Shown: in pieces, positions 8,222 through 18,184 of the stretch | Layout: every line of letters begins with the position of its first letter | How positions within the stretch are numbered: position 1 is the first letter of the stretch | Source: Eubacteriales bacterium OttesenSCG-928-K08 | GTDB lineage: Bacteria > Bacillota > Clostridia > Christensenellales > CAG-138 | Length of the DNA: 64,000 nt | Direction: 5' to 3' | Assembly: GCA_030266105.1 (NCBI GenBank) | Contig: JAJDHH010000007.1 | Coordinates: 1 to 64,000 of the forward strand | Made by a program: the position numbers and the translations under genes | The notes under the pieces: model-generated | Seen by the model: the letters and a program-made list of their open reading frames with translations, nothing else | What the model was told of the DNA's origin: nothing | Database searches by the model: none

Positions 8222-10363
8222 TTAGCTAACGGCGTTTTGCAGATGGTCAAGCGTTTCTGTGAGAGTGACTCTTTCAGCCTCGCTGAGGGGGTATTTGTTT
8301 GTGAGGATCTCGAACAACAGATCGATCGTTTCGTTGCGTCTGTTGGTTCTTTTTAGTGCGCTTAACGCAGAAATATCAATCTGCTGGCGCATTTTAGGAT
8401 CCGCAGTTTTTGTTTTGGCGAGCTTAAAACCATCCGCAGCGCGGCCCCAATCGCCCTGCATCAACGCACTATATGCGTCATCCAGCATAGCTGTGAGCGA
8501 ACGAGACGCGGGTGTTTTGGCGGCTGGCGTTTCGGCTGGCTGCGGTTTTGCTGCAGCAACCGGCGCACGCGCAACTGCGGTTTTGGGCGCAGCGCTTGGG
8601 GCAGGTTTTTGTGTGATATCGCGCTGCACGGAAGCCTTCTTTTCAGCTGCAGGCGTAACTGCAACAGTTTTCTCCTGCTGCTTCACCGGCGCAACTGCGA
8701 CCGGCTTTTCTTGCGGCTTCACTTGCTCAGCAGCTTTAATCGGCGCAACCGCTACGGGTTTCTCCTGCTGCTTCACTGGCTCTGCAGCTTTAACCGGCGC
8801 AACTGCGACGGGTTTCTCCTGCTGCTTTACTGGCTCAACAGGCTTAACAGGTGCAACCGCGACCGGCTTTTCTTGCGGCTTTACTGGCTCAGCAGGCTTA
8901 ACCGGCGCAACTGCGACGGGTTTTTCTTGCGGCTTTACTGGCTCAGCAGCTTTAATCAGCGCAACCGCGACCGGCTTTTCTTGCTGCTTCACTGGCTCTG
9001 CGGGTTTAACCGACGCAACCGCGACCGGCTTTTCTTGTTGCTTCACTGGCTCAGCAGCTTTAACCGGCGCAACCGCGACGGGTTTTTCTTGCGGCTTCAC
9101 TGGCTCAACAGGCTTAACAGGTGCAACCGCGACCGGCTTTTCTTGCGGCTTCACTGGCTCAGCAGGCTTAACCGGCGCAACTGCGACGGGTTTCTCCGGC
9201 TGCTTTACTGGCTCAGCAGACTTAACCGGCGCAACCGCGACGGGTTTCTCCGGCTGCTTCACTGGCTCAGCAGCTTTAACCGGCGCAACCGCGACCGGCT
9301 TTTCTTGCGGCTTCACCGGCTCAGCAGGCTTCACCGGCGCAACCGCGACGGGCTTTTCTTGCGGCTTTACTGGCTCAGCAGCTTTAACCGGCGCAACCGC
9401 GACCGGCTTTTCTTGCGGCTTTACTGGCTCAGCAGCTTTAACCGGCGCAACTGCGACGGGTTTTTCTTGCGGCTTCACTGGCTCAGCAAGCTTAACCGGC
9501 GCAACCGCGACCGGCTTCTCTTGTGGCTTCACTGGCTCAGCAGCTTTAGCCGGCGCAACTGCGACGGGTTTTTCTTGCGCTTTCACTGGCTCAACAAGCT
9601 TGACAGGTGCAAAGGCAACCGGCTTCTCCGGCTGCTTTGCTGCCTCAACGGGCTTAGGAGCAATAACAGGTTTTTCGGGCAAAACAGCGCGCCTAATCGG
9701 CACGCGGACAAAATCGTCAGAAGCTGCATAAACATCCTTTGGGGCGTTGGGTACAAAATCCAACGAGGATGTTGCTGCAACGGGCTTTGCTGGGTTGGAC
9801 GCATTGCGCACAAAAAACACTTTGTTGAGCGCTGGCGTTTTTCTCGCAGGGCCTTTGATTTTTGTAGCGCGTTTCGCCTGAGGTGCGGGAAAAACATCGC
9901 TTTGCCTTGTTTTTCTATTCTCAACGACTCTTTGCACTTTGTGCGTTCCATGTGCAACGGATATTCCGGCTGTTTTTTGTGTTTCCGGTTTTGCGGCAGC
10001 GGCCTTGGCGGGTATCGCCTTAGCGGCGCCAGCTTTTGTTTCGGTGTGTTTTGCAGCAGGCGCAATTGTTTTTGGCTTGCTTTGCTGCGGATCCTCCGCC
10101 GGGGTGGTTTTAGGTTTCTTGCGCATCCAAAGCTGGCCGATAACAATCCAAGTAAGCGCAAGCGCACAAGCGCCGCCCGCATAATACCACAGGGCGCCGG
10201 AAAGTGTGTTTACGCTTTTAAAAACGGATGGCAAAAGAAAGGTCGCAAAAAGCGCGCATCCAGCCGCGGCACAGAACAACCAGAAGCTAACATTAAGCAA
10301 TTTGGATAACGGAATGCTTAGTAACATGCATATTACTGCAACTACTACCGGCAACCATTCCAA
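8222..10363 (-). CDS. Membrane protein with about 17 tandem 18-aa Pro/Ala/Lys-rich repeats and a C-terminal helical (TPR-like) domain
   Basis: ORF 8222-10450; the ORF-track start at 10450 is TTG. A TTG at 10363 (MEWLPVVVAVICMLLSIPLSK...) follows an AGAGGGGG ribosome-binding-site-like motif and is equally plausible. Repeat unit EKPVAVAPVKAAEPVKPQ. Confidence 0.75.
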   Translation of the reverse strand: MEWLPVVVAVICMLLSIPLSKLLNVSFWLFCAAAGCALFATFLLPSVFKSVNTLSGALWYYAGGACALALTWIVIGQLWMRKKPKTTPAEDPQQSKPKTIAPAAKHTETKAGAAKAIPAKAAAAKPETQKTAGISVAHGTHKVQRVVENRKTRQSDVFPAPQAKRATKIKGPARKTPALNKVFFVRNASNPAKPVAATSSLDFVPNAPKDVYAASDDFVRVPIRRAVLPEKPVIAPKPVEAAKQPEKPVAFAPVKLVEPVKAQEKPVAVAPAKAAEPVKPQEKPVAVAPVKLAEPVKPQEKPVAVAPVKAAEPVKPQEKPVAVAPVKAAEPVKPQEKPVAVAPVKPAEPVKPQEKPVAVAPVKAAEPVKQPEKPVAVAPVKSAEPVKQPEKPVAVAPVKPAEPVKPQEKPVAVAPVKPVEPVKPQEKPVAVAPVKAAEPVKQQEKPVAVASVKPAEPVKQQEKPVAVALIKAAEPVKPQEKPVAVAPVKPAEPVKPQEKPVAVAPVKPVEPVKQQEKPVAVAPVKAAEPVKQQEKPVAVAPIKAAEQVKPQEKPVAVAPVKQQEKTVAVTPAAEKKASVQRDITQKPAPSAAPKTAVARAPVAAAKPQPAETPAAKTPASRSLTAMLDDAYSALMQGDWGRAADGFKLAKTKTADPKMRQQIDISALSALKRTNRRNETIDLLFEILTNKYPLSEAERVTLTETLDHLQNAVS
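8680..9650. repeat. 54-bp tandem coding repeat array with 270-bp higher-order periodicity
   Basis: gcgac(g/c)gg(g/c)tt(t/c)... recurs every 54 bp; tggctcaacaggcttaacaggtgcaaccgcgaccggc occurs at 8831 and 9101, 270 bp (5 units) apart. Confidence 0.9.
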
Positions 10364-10449
10364 GCGACATGAACCCCCTCTTACACGGCACCACCCTGCC
10401 AACAAAAAATATAATTGGCAGCCCGCAAAATTATTGAAGAAAAATGTCA

Positions 10450-10476
10450 ATAAACAGATATATTATATCTGTTTAT
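10450..10476. promoter_or_regulatory. Perfect 27-bp palindrome, possible operator
   Basis: ATAAACAGATATA-T-TATATCTGTTTAT upstream of the repeat-protein gene; overlaps a minus-strand TTGACA hexamer. Confidence 0.5.
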
Positions 10477-10592
10477 CACAATTCTGACAATACTTTATAT
10501 GCTAACATCTTCCTTTCGAGCGAGAAATACATGCGTTTCACAAATTAGTCTCATAAAATTTGGCCATTCGGGTCTTTCTTTTTCCGAATTCA

Positions 10593-11225
10593 TCATTGAG
10601 TGGTCACAACAACGTATCCCCCCAGGCTGGTTGTGACAAACACAAAATCATGATTATCCACAAAACATTGGGCATTTTCGATCTCGCTAAATGTGTCCGT
10701 TGCCTCATCGTAATGGTAGGCAACTAAATCTTTGCCGGGAAGCTCGGCAAGGTCGAGCCTTGCGCTTAGCGTAACGGTCATGCCAAAGTTTTCCGTGTTG
10801 CATTTAAAAGCCGCGCAGGGTTTTGAATGCAGCTGCTCAAATTTCTGGCGCACATGCGCAACGGTATCCTGCGAAAGATCAAGCGTCATGTTAAGCGTGC
10901 CGTTGTCTTTTTCATCAACCAAAAGCGGGTTTACGCTTATCCGCCCAACCACAACATCGCTATATAGCGTATCAAAATTGAAAAAAACCTTGCCACCCTT
11001 TGTGAGGGCCTGGCTTGCGGCATCACGAAGATCCTTTTTCTTAACTTCATCAAGATTGTAAACTGTTGCATAGTTAATCTCACCAAATTCGGCCGCCTGG
11101 CGCGCGCGCTGCAAAAGCAGCCTGCGTGTGGGGCTGCGCAGGAGCATAAACGTCAACACGGCTGCCGCCAAAAGCAAAATGGTGACCAATATAATTACAA
11201 GCTGCTTGTTACTGATTTTATTCAT
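10593..11225 (-). CDS. Hypothetical membrane-anchored protein
   Basis: 210 aa, N-terminal TM (LVIILVTILLLAAAVLTFMLL), no recognised domain. Confidence 0.6.
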   Translation of the reverse strand: MNKISNKQLVIILVTILLLAAAVLTFMLLRSPTRRLLLQRARQAAEFGEINYATVYNLDEVKKKDLRDAASQALTKGGKVFFNFDTLYSDVVVGRISVNPLLVDEKDNGTLNMTLDLSQDTVAHVRQKFEQLHSKPCAAFKCNTENFGMTVTLSARLDLAELPGKDLVAYHYDEATDTFSEIENAQCFVDNHDFVFVTTSLGGYVVVTTQ

Positions 11226-11462
11226 AATAGTCCTTCTCCGTTCATTCGGGTTGCTATATCATTGATAGACCGTTATAAAGATTATCAAACAATAAGAGCA
11301 TATTCAAAAACGCTTTTTAAAACGCATGCGCTTTTTCCCAATCTCATTTATATAATAAAGTCGTGCGAGATACAAGTATATTCCCATTTTTTGAGTTTAA
11401 TTTGTTGGTTTGTGCGTTTAAATGAATTGTGCTATATTAAAGGAAGGAAAATTCAATAAAGT

Positions 11463-11996
11463 TTGGTGGCTGCCATGGCATATTTTTCTACAGGTGAAGC
11501 ACGTAATAAGCTTATGATTTTGCTTTTTATAAAGGAGGCGGATTGCGAGTTAACGCGCAATCAGCTTTTTCGCGTGTTTGCTGAGCAGAATTGGATGGAT
11601 TATTTTGAATTCCAGGCGGCAATAACAGCGCTTGAGGAGGACACGTATGTTGCGGCAATCCCCTGCGCATACGGCCAGGGCTATCGCGTAACTTCAAGCG
11701 GCGAATCCATGCTGGAGATGTTCATTGAAGAATTACCCACTTCGCTCAGGGAAAGCATGCGTAAATATGCACGGGATAATAAAGAGCTGCTTCGTGCGCA
11801 AACCCAATTCTTTGCACGGCAGACCGAGCTGCCCGATGGAGGATACCTTGCGATGCTGCGCCTGATGGATAAAAACGCAACCATTTTGGAGCTTAACCTC
11901 CAGCTGCCCACCGCGCAGATTGCGCAAGCCGCCTGCGACGCATGGCCCGATAAGGCGCAGGCAATTTATCAGGAGCTTATAAATAAGCTTTTATAG
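11463..11996 (+). CDS. DUF4364 family (winged-helix) protein
   Basis: ARNKLMILLFIKEADCELTRNQLFRVFAEQNWMDYFEFQAAITALEEDTYV resembles DUF4364. Confidence 0.75.
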   Translation: MVAAMAYFSTGEARNKLMILLFIKEADCELTRNQLFRVFAEQNWMDYFEFQAAITALEEDTYVAAIPCAYGQGYRVTSSGESMLEMFIEELPTSLRESMRKYARDNKELLRAQTQFFARQTELPDGGYLAMLRLMDKNATILELNLQLPTAQIAQAACDAWPDKAQAIYQELINKLL

Positions 11997-12006
11997 GAGT
12001 TATAGT

Positions 12007-12558
12007 ATGCCAATTTTACTGTTTATGATAGCGATACTGACCTATATTGCTAATCAGGCATTGTTTAGTGGCGGTAAGGTGCTTTTTAGCATGCGCTCCA
12101 CGTTAATCAAAGAAAAAGCCGTGCCGTTGCTGTTTTTGCTGCTCACATTCCTGATTGGTTTTTTCATGTTCAGCGATGAGCACCGAGGTTGGGGAATAGC
12201 ATGCTGTGTTGTGGGCACGGCAGGCTTGCTCATCACGCTTGAAGCATACCGAAAAAAGGGCAAGGCAGTGCTTGAAAACGGAATAAGCACTGGCATATTC
12301 TACATTCCGCTTAAACAGATTTATTCCTATGGCATCGTTGAGGCGGAGGATCATCTGCTTGTTGTGCTGCATGTTGCGCCCGGAACCGGCGTTGCGGCAA
12401 CCCGATCCTTCAAGATTGATTTTAGCGAGCGTGAGGAGTTCGAGTCGCTCATTAAAGAATATGCAGAAACTGTGGATTCCGACATGCTGCAGGCTTACTT
12501 TGACGACATTGGCGTACCCGGCGAAAAACCCGAGCCACCCAAAGAGTCTGAGGAGTAG
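12007..12558 (+). CDS. Hypothetical membrane protein
   Basis: 183 aa, N-terminal TM segments; co-directional with the DUF4364 gene. Confidence 0.6.
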   Translation: MPILLFMIAILTYIANQALFSGGKVLFSMRSTLIKEKAVPLLFLLLTFLIGFFMFSDEHRGWGIACCVVGTAGLLITLEAYRKKGKAVLENGISTGIFYIPLKQIYSYGIVEAEDHLLVVLHVAPGTGVAATRSFKIDFSEREEFESLIKEYAETVDSDMLQAYFDDIGVPGEKPEPPKESEE

Positions 12559-12559
12559 C

Positions 12560-13801
12560 TTAGCAACCCAGCGCCTGCTTTAGCGGCGCTGCAAGGTATA
12601 GCGAACCAAACACGCAAATTGCACAGCAATCATCAGAATGTTTTAACGCGCCCTTAGCATACTGCAGGGCGTTTTTCATATCATCCGCTGCAAAAACATC
12701 GTCCGCATAAGTCCGCATCGCATTTGCGAGCGTTTGTGCGTTGAGCGCACGCTCTACAATTGGGGCCACGGCGATCATCGCCCTTGCATGAGGCGCAATT
12801 TTTGAAATTGAAAGCTCAAAATCCTTATCCTCCATGCAGCCCATTATAAAAATGAATTTGCCATCCGGCCAGCGCACGCGCAGGCTTTTTAGCATTGCAT
12901 CGGCCCCCTGCGGGTTATGCGCGCCATCAAAAACGATGGGTGGATCATCGTTTATCTGCTCAAAGCGTGCGGCCCAGCTTGCTTTTTGCAGCCCATGATA
13001 CACCGATTTATCGGTTATTTTCCAGCCTTTGTTTTGAAGCAGCTTAGCAGCGTAAAGCGCAAGCGCCGCATTTTCACTTTGGAATGCTCCGCCAATGCCA
13101 AGCGGCTGGAGTTTTTCTCCCACGCGCAAGAACCAGCCTTTTTCATAAAAAACGGGCAGGCGTTCCACAAAATGAAGCCGTGCTTCCTGCACAAAACAAA
13201 CCCGCGCAATTATCCGATTTGCGCGCGCTTGCTGCTTTAAGCAAACGACATCCGCGCCGGGCTTAACCACGCCCGCCTTTTCCCAGGCGATTTGCTCAAG
13301 CGTGTTGCCAAGCTTATCTGTGTGCTCCAGCCCCAGGCGCGTTATGAGCGTAAGCTCCGGGTTTTTAATAAAGTTTGTTGGGTCCAACCTGCCGCCAAGG
13401 CCGCATTCGAGCAGCACGATATCGCAGTCGTTTTTTGAAAAGTGCATGAGCGCTATGGCGGTCGCCTCCGAAAAATAGCCCAGCGACACTTTTGCCTGCG
13501 CCTGCGCAATTTTTAGCTCGGCCCTATAAGCATTTAGAGCCTCGTGTGAAATTTCCTCACCATTTATTCGTATGCGCTCGTTGTAGCAAACGATATGCGG
13601 GGAGGTAAAAAGTCCTGTTTTGTAGCCTGCCTCGCGCAAAATGCGCTCCAAAAAAGCGGCGGTGGAGCCTTTGCCGTTTGTACCCGCAATGTGGATAAAA
13701 CGAAGCTTATCGCCCGCCAAGCCGCGCAAAAACTCCGCCACGCGACTATAATCGCCCGGCGCGGGTGACGCATCAGTTTTTTTTACCATTCCCTTTTGCA
13801 T
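12560..13801 (-). CDS. folC: Bifunctional folylpolyglutamate synthase/dihydrofolate synthase
   Basis: FIHIAGTNGKGSTAAFLERILREAGYKTGLFTSPHI; LLECGLGGRLDPTNF; VFDGAHNPQGADAM. Confidence 0.93.
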   Translation of the reverse strand: MQKGMVKKTDASPAPGDYSRVAEFLRGLAGDKLRFIHIAGTNGKGSTAAFLERILREAGYKTGLFTSPHIVCYNERIRINGEEISHEALNAYRAELKIAQAQAKVSLGYFSEATAIALMHFSKNDCDIVLLECGLGGRLDPTNFIKNPELTLITRLGLEHTDKLGNTLEQIAWEKAGVVKPGADVVCLKQQARANRIIARVCFVQEARLHFVERLPVFYEKGWFLRVGEKLQPLGIGGAFQSENAALALYAAKLLQNKGWKITDKSVYHGLQKASWAARFEQINDDPPIVFDGAHNPQGADAMLKSLRVRWPDGKFIFIMGCMEDKDFELSISKIAPHARAMIAVAPIVERALNAQTLANAMRTYADDVFAADDMKNALQYAKGALKHSDDCCAICVFGSLYLAAPLKQALGC

Positions 13802-13804
13802 GCG

Positions 13805-14215
13805 CTATCGGTTAAAAAGCCGGGCGAGCGGCTCCACAACAGCATGCAGATCGGTGATCGCCTTGTTCAACGTTTTGAAATCGATTTCGTTTATGCTGCT
13901 AAGCGCGGAATCTATACCCTGCGTTGAATCAACAATCGCGCTTTGTGCGCTGTTGACCGTTTCCTGCGCGCCCTCAACAAGCACTCTTGTTTCTTCCACC
14001 AACCCCGGCAAATCAGCTTCTTCAAGCTGTGATGCAAGCGTTGAAAGCGGCCCGATCAAATCGTTCATGCCCTGCGCAATGCCGCCAATTTTGATCGAAA
14101 CAAACGCAATCATCGCAACCATGCTTGCAACAAGCACTGTGCGAAGCACCGATTGGCGCAGCATGGATTTTTGAAAACCATCTTCCGATTTATTTTTTGA
14201 AGCAAAGCTGCTCAT
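13805..14215 (-). CDS. Hypothetical membrane-anchored protein
   Basis: 136 aa, one TM, directly upstream of folC. Confidence 0.55.
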   Translation of the reverse strand: MSSFASKNKSEDGFQKSMLRQSVLRTVLVASMVAMIAFVSIKIGGIAQGMNDLIGPLSTLASQLEEADLPGLVEETRVLVEGAQETVNSAQSAIVDSTQGIDSALSSINEIDFKTLNKAITDLHAVVEPLARLFNR

Positions 14216-14320
14216 ATAAAATCCCCCCCGTTTTTTTGTTAGCCTAATACAAAACAGTATACTGGATTAAAGCCAAAAAGCACAGTTTTCTTTGTTTCAT
14301 AAAAATCGGGCAAAAATATT

Positions 14321-14351
14321 CAACGGCAAAGTTCAAAGAACTTTGCCGTTG
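14321..14351 (-). terminator. Hairpin downstream of pilT, putative terminator
   Basis: CAACGGCAAAGTTC-aaa-GAACTTTGCCGTTG, 14-bp perfect stem followed on minus strand by AATATTTTTG. Confidence 0.55.
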
Positions 14352-14406
14352 ACATGAAAGCTTCGCAAGGAGATGCTTGCAGTAATATTGTTTCCAATTT
14401 TACTGA

Positions 14407-15474
14407 TTACATACCCATGTATTGTGCAAGCTCCTGCTTGTTTGAAACTGCGTTTTGTGCGGTTTCCAAGGAGATGACGCCTTGGCGAACCAGCCGCGAA
14501 AGATCGCCCGCAAGCGTATGCATGCCATAGTTTCCGCCGGATTGCATTGCGCTTGGCAGTTGGTGGAACTTACCCTCGCGCAGCATATTTAAAACGGCGT
14601 CGGTGCCAATTAAAATTTCGGTGGCAACAACGCGGCCCGAATTATCCGATTTGGGCAAAAGCGTTTGGCTGATTACCCCGCGCAACGTACCTGAAAGCTG
14701 GGAGCGAATTTGCCCCTGGCTGTGCGGAGGATAAACGTCCACAATTCGATCGAGCGTTTGCGAGGCGCTTGTTGTGTGCAATGTTGAAAACACAAGGTGG
14801 CCTGTTTCAGCCGCTGTAACCGCCGCCGATATCGTTTCGTAATCGCGCATTTCGCCCACGAGTATAACATCGGGGTCCTCACGCATGGCGGAGCGCAATG
14901 CGTCGGAAAAACTCGCAACATCACGGTGAAGCTCACGCTGGTGCACCACGCAACTTTTGTGCGGGTGAACATATTCGATAGGATCCTCAATCGTGATTAT
15001 ATGCGACTTTCTCGTTCTGTTTATGTGGTCGATCATCGCGGCAAGCGTGGTCGATTTACCGCTACCTGTTGGGCCCGTAACAAGCACAAGCCCTCGCGGT
15101 TGATCCGCAAGGTTTTGAATTACGGGCGGCAGGTGCAAATCCTGCAGGGATGGTATATCATCCCGCAAAATACGAATTGCGCTTGCAAGATAACCCTGCT
15201 GGTGAAAAACATTTACACGCTGGCGCTTGCCGTTTTTGTCGGCAAAACCAAAGTCCAAATCCTCGCCCCGCATCAAAATTTCCTTTTGCTGCTCTGTGAG
15301 CATGGAAAGAATTAGCGCGCGCGAGGTTGCCGCATCGCATTCAAAGGGGCCGCGAACAAGCTTGCCAACCCGGCGAAACATGGGCGGAAGCTGCGCTGTT
15401 AAGTGAATATCGGAGCAATCGTTTTGCCTTGCAAACGCAACTAGCGTTTCGATTGAAATAGGGGCGGCCTGCAT
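14407..15474 (-). CDS. pilT: Type IV pilus retraction ATPase PilT
   Basis: GLVLVTGPTGSGKSTTLAAMIDHINRTRKSHIITIEDPIEYVHPHKSCVVHQRE; AMREDPDVILVGEMRD. Confidence 0.93.
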   Translation of the reverse strand: MQAAPISIETLVAFARQNDCSDIHLTAQLPPMFRRVGKLVRGPFECDAATSRALILSMLTEQQKEILMRGEDLDFGFADKNGKRQRVNVFHQQGYLASAIRILRDDIPSLQDLHLPPVIQNLADQPRGLVLVTGPTGSGKSTTLAAMIDHINRTRKSHIITIEDPIEYVHPHKSCVVHQRELHRDVASFSDALRSAMREDPDVILVGEMRDYETISAAVTAAETGHLVFSTLHTTSASQTLDRIVDVYPPHSQGQIRSQLSGTLRGVISQTLLPKSDNSGRVVATEILIGTDAVLNMLREGKFHQLPSAMQSGGNYGMHTLAGDLSRLVRQGVISLETAQNAVSNKQELAQYMGM

Positions 15475-15492
15475 AATGAAACCTCCGTAAAA

Positions 15493-17169
15493 TTAGTCGA
15501 TCGAGGCGGCAACCTTAATAAATTCCTCAATGGAGGTCACTCCCTCAAGCACAAGATCGCGCGCGCCATCGCGAAGCGAACCCATGTGCTGCTCACGCGC
15601 ATAACGCTCAAGCTCAGCAAGAGGCGCGTTTTCCGAGATCATCCGCTGCATTCTTTTATCCACCATAACAACCTCGTGAATTGCCGTGCGGCCCTTATAA
15701 CCTGTCTGGTTGCACACATGGCAGCCCTTGCCGCGGCGCACAGAGCGCACATTTGCGCCAAGCAAAGCGCGGATGTGATCGGTCGCCTGGATTTCCTCTG
15801 CGCAATATGGGCAGATTTTTCGCACAAGGCGCTGAGCCAGCAAACCAACAACGGAGCTACCCACAAGATATGGCGCAATGCCCATATCCTCAAGGCGCAA
15901 AACTGAGGAGATGGCATCGTTGGTGTGCAGCGTGGAAATAACAAGGTGGCCTGTGATTGCAGCGCGCACTGAGATCGACGCTGTTTCCATATCACGCGTT
16001 TCACCAACCATTATGATGTCCGGGTCCTGCCTCATAAGCGCACGGAGCCCTGTGTCAAATGTCAGGCCGGCCATAACGTTAACCTGCATCTGGTTAATGC
16101 CCGTTAGGCTACGCTCAACAGGATCTTCAATTGAAGAGATGTTGATGGCCATTTTTTGAAAATGCTGGAGCACCATATACATCGTGGTGGTTTTACCGCT
16201 ACCCGTTGGGCCTGTGATATAAACAATGCCGTTGGGGTTGCTCAGTATCTGCATAAAGCGCGCGTAATTTGATTTTGTCATGCCGAATGATTCGGCATAG
16301 TCGATATTCGAGTTTGGCGCAAGGAAACGAAGCACCGCTTTTTCGCCATGCACTGTGGGTATGATCGAAACACGCACGTTAAGGTCCTGCCCTTCAACGC
16401 TAACGCGGAAGTGTCCATCCTGCGGCAGCCGTTTTTCGGCAATATCGAGGTTGGCCATTATTTTGAGGCGCACAATCAGCGCCGGGTGCAGGCTCTTTTT
16501 AAGCGTGGCGTATTCAATCAGCATGCCGTCAACACGCATCCTGACTATACTTTGCTCACCAAAAGGTTCAAGGTGAACGTCACTTGCGTTGTTGCTGTAG
16601 CCACGAAGCAAAAGGCTGTTTAAAAGCTTAACGATAGGCGCAGAAGCATCGCCCATATCCACATTGGTGATATCGTCAATTTCGTCAATTATCGAATCCG
16701 CCGATTGGTCAGCCTGCCGCACCGCGCTTCTGGCGTCCACCTCGGAGTAATAATAATCGATTGCTTTTTTAATTTCATCGTTTTCCGCGAGCAGCAGCTT
16801 ATTGGGCATCTGCGTAACCTGGCGGATATCCTCAATGGCATAAAAGTTGAGCGGATCGTTAATTACGACCACCAGCCGGTGCTCTTCTGTTGCTATGGCG
16901 ATTGCACTGTATTTTTCGGCCAGCACTCGCGGGATTTTACCCACCGCCGCAGGATCGACCTTTGAGGTGGAAAGCTGAATTAACGGAATGTTCAGCTTTT
17001 GCGACAGCACATCAAGCACCTGCTGCTCTGTAACAAAACCCAGGTGAATCATCGCTGCGCCCAGCCTGTATTGCCGGTTCTCGCGTTGGAACGCGAGCGC
17101 CTGCTGCAGCTGCGCTTCGTCAATATAACCTGTTTCTTTTAGCAGTTCGCCAATGGGGATGTTTTTCAT
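15493..17169 (-). CDS. pilB: Type IV pilus assembly ATPase PilB/GspE
   Basis: GspE N-terminal domain; GIVYITGPTGSGKTTTMYMVL; RQDPDIIMVGETRD; CPYC...CHVC zinc motif. Confidence 0.93.
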   Translation of the reverse strand: MKNIPIGELLKETGYIDEAQLQQALAFQRENRQYRLGAAMIHLGFVTEQQVLDVLSQKLNIPLIQLSTSKVDPAAVGKIPRVLAEKYSAIAIATEEHRLVVVINDPLNFYAIEDIRQVTQMPNKLLLAENDEIKKAIDYYYSEVDARSAVRQADQSADSIIDEIDDITNVDMGDASAPIVKLLNSLLLRGYSNNASDVHLEPFGEQSIVRMRVDGMLIEYATLKKSLHPALIVRLKIMANLDIAEKRLPQDGHFRVSVEGQDLNVRVSIIPTVHGEKAVLRFLAPNSNIDYAESFGMTKSNYARFMQILSNPNGIVYITGPTGSGKTTTMYMVLQHFQKMAINISSIEDPVERSLTGINQMQVNVMAGLTFDTGLRALMRQDPDIIMVGETRDMETASISVRAAITGHLVISTLHTNDAISSVLRLEDMGIAPYLVGSSVVGLLAQRLVRKICPYCAEEIQATDHIRALLGANVRSVRRGKGCHVCNQTGYKGRTAIHEVVMVDKRMQRMISENAPLAELERYAREQHMGSLRDGARDLVLEGVTSIEEFIKVAASID

Positions 17170-17260
17170 AATGCTTGCTTTCCTTTTCTTCAGTTGCCGT
17201 GCGGGCAGCTACGGCGTCATTCCTCTTCTAACGTTTTTCCTTATTGAATAGTCTGTTTTT

Positions 17261-17848
17261 TTAGTTGGTCGTTATATCTGGTTCAGGCACAACGGCTGTT
17301 GTAAGCGTCAACACAAACGGGGCCTCAGGCGCGATCGAACCTGTATACCCGCTCGCGTTTAAGAGCTTGGTTGTGCGGGAGTTTACATACTCACCTTCAT
17401 TATCCCGCGTTACATTCACCGTAAGCGTGGGTGCGGTAATATCGCCGTTAAGCGCAAATGAAATCTTTGTGCCTGCATAAAACTCCGTTAGCCCAAACAC
17501 AGGGTATGTCTGCTCTACTGTTCTGCAATATAAATATCCGCTTGCGGAAGGGTTCACTCCGTCAACACTCAAAAAATAAATTGTTGCGCCCGCGGTTGCC
17601 GCGGGGAGTGTGCTATCAACGCTTACGCCTGATGCGAATGGGATAACTTCGCTTATGTAATCGAGTGCGGCGTCGCCAATCTGCCGGGCCTGCATGTATT
17701 CCGCGTTGCCTGCATAGGAGCCAAATGTTGAAATCATCATTATGATTGTTACTGCCAACAGCACAACCAATAATGACATGGCAATCACAAGCTCGATCAG
17801 CGTCATGCCCTTTTTGGATTTTATTAATTTTTGAAGCCGCTTAACCAT
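17261..17848 (-). CDS. Prepilin-type N-terminal cleavage/methylation domain protein (minor pilin)
   Basis: KKGMTLIELVIAMSLLVVLLAVTIIM class III signal. Confidence 0.85.
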   Translation of the reverse strand: MVKRLQKLIKSKKGMTLIELVIAMSLLVVLLAVTIIMMISTFGSYAGNAEYMQARQIGDAALDYISEVIPFASGVSVDSTLPAATAGATIYFLSVDGVNPSASGYLYCRTVEQTYPVFGLTEFYAGTKISFALNGDITAPTLTVNVTRDNEGEYVNSRTTKLLNASGYTGSIAPEAPFVLTLTTAVVPEPDITTN

Positions 17849-17851
17849 AGG

Positions 17852-18184
17852 TTACTCCGTTTCAAATACGACAAAATTCAGCCCAACATCCGCTTCGGGC
17901 AGAGTGTATTCCACAAGGTTGCCGGAAATTGTTACGCCTTCTATCCTGATGCTGTAGCTGGATAATACCTGTGACGCGGCAGTGCTGGGTGTTGCGACCT
18001 CAGCAGAAAGCTGCGCCACTTCGTCCCTTACTGTAACGCTCTGCCTGACAAGGCCGCCAAGCGCGCCAAAGCCAAGCACCATCGTGATGGAGACGATTGC
18101 GATAAGCGCAATCGATACCGCGACCTCGACCAAGGTAAGCCCTTTTTTGTTTTTAATAGTTTTACGCAGCATTTTTTTCACCAT
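17852..18184 (-). CDS. Prepilin-like minor pilin
   Basis: MVKKMLRKTIKNKKGLTLVEVAVSIALIAIVSITMV; start placed at the Met near the class III signal rather than 18238. Confidence 0.8.
   Translation of the reverse strand: MVKKMLRKTIKNKKGLTLVEVAVSIALIAIVSITMVLGFGALGGLVRQSVTVRDEVAQLSAEVATPSTAASQVLSSYSIRIEGVTISGNLVEYTLPEADVGLNFVVFETE

Noticed and set aside
8680-9650. Possible CRISPR array
   Set aside because: Repeats are contiguous, in frame and lack unique spacers; no cas genes in the window.
8259-10309. Plus-strand ORFs of 490 aa and 566 aa with TGATATGFSCGFTGSA and LFLRLHWLSRLNRRN repeats
   Set aside because: Antisense readings of the 54-bp repeat array; a period divisible by 3 keeps several frames open. 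The minus frame has TM start, linker and C-terminal domain.
12054-12372. Minus-strand ORFs opposite the 12007-12558 gene
   Set aside because: No recognisable domains; the plus-strand frame has TM segments and is co-directional with the DUF4364 gene.
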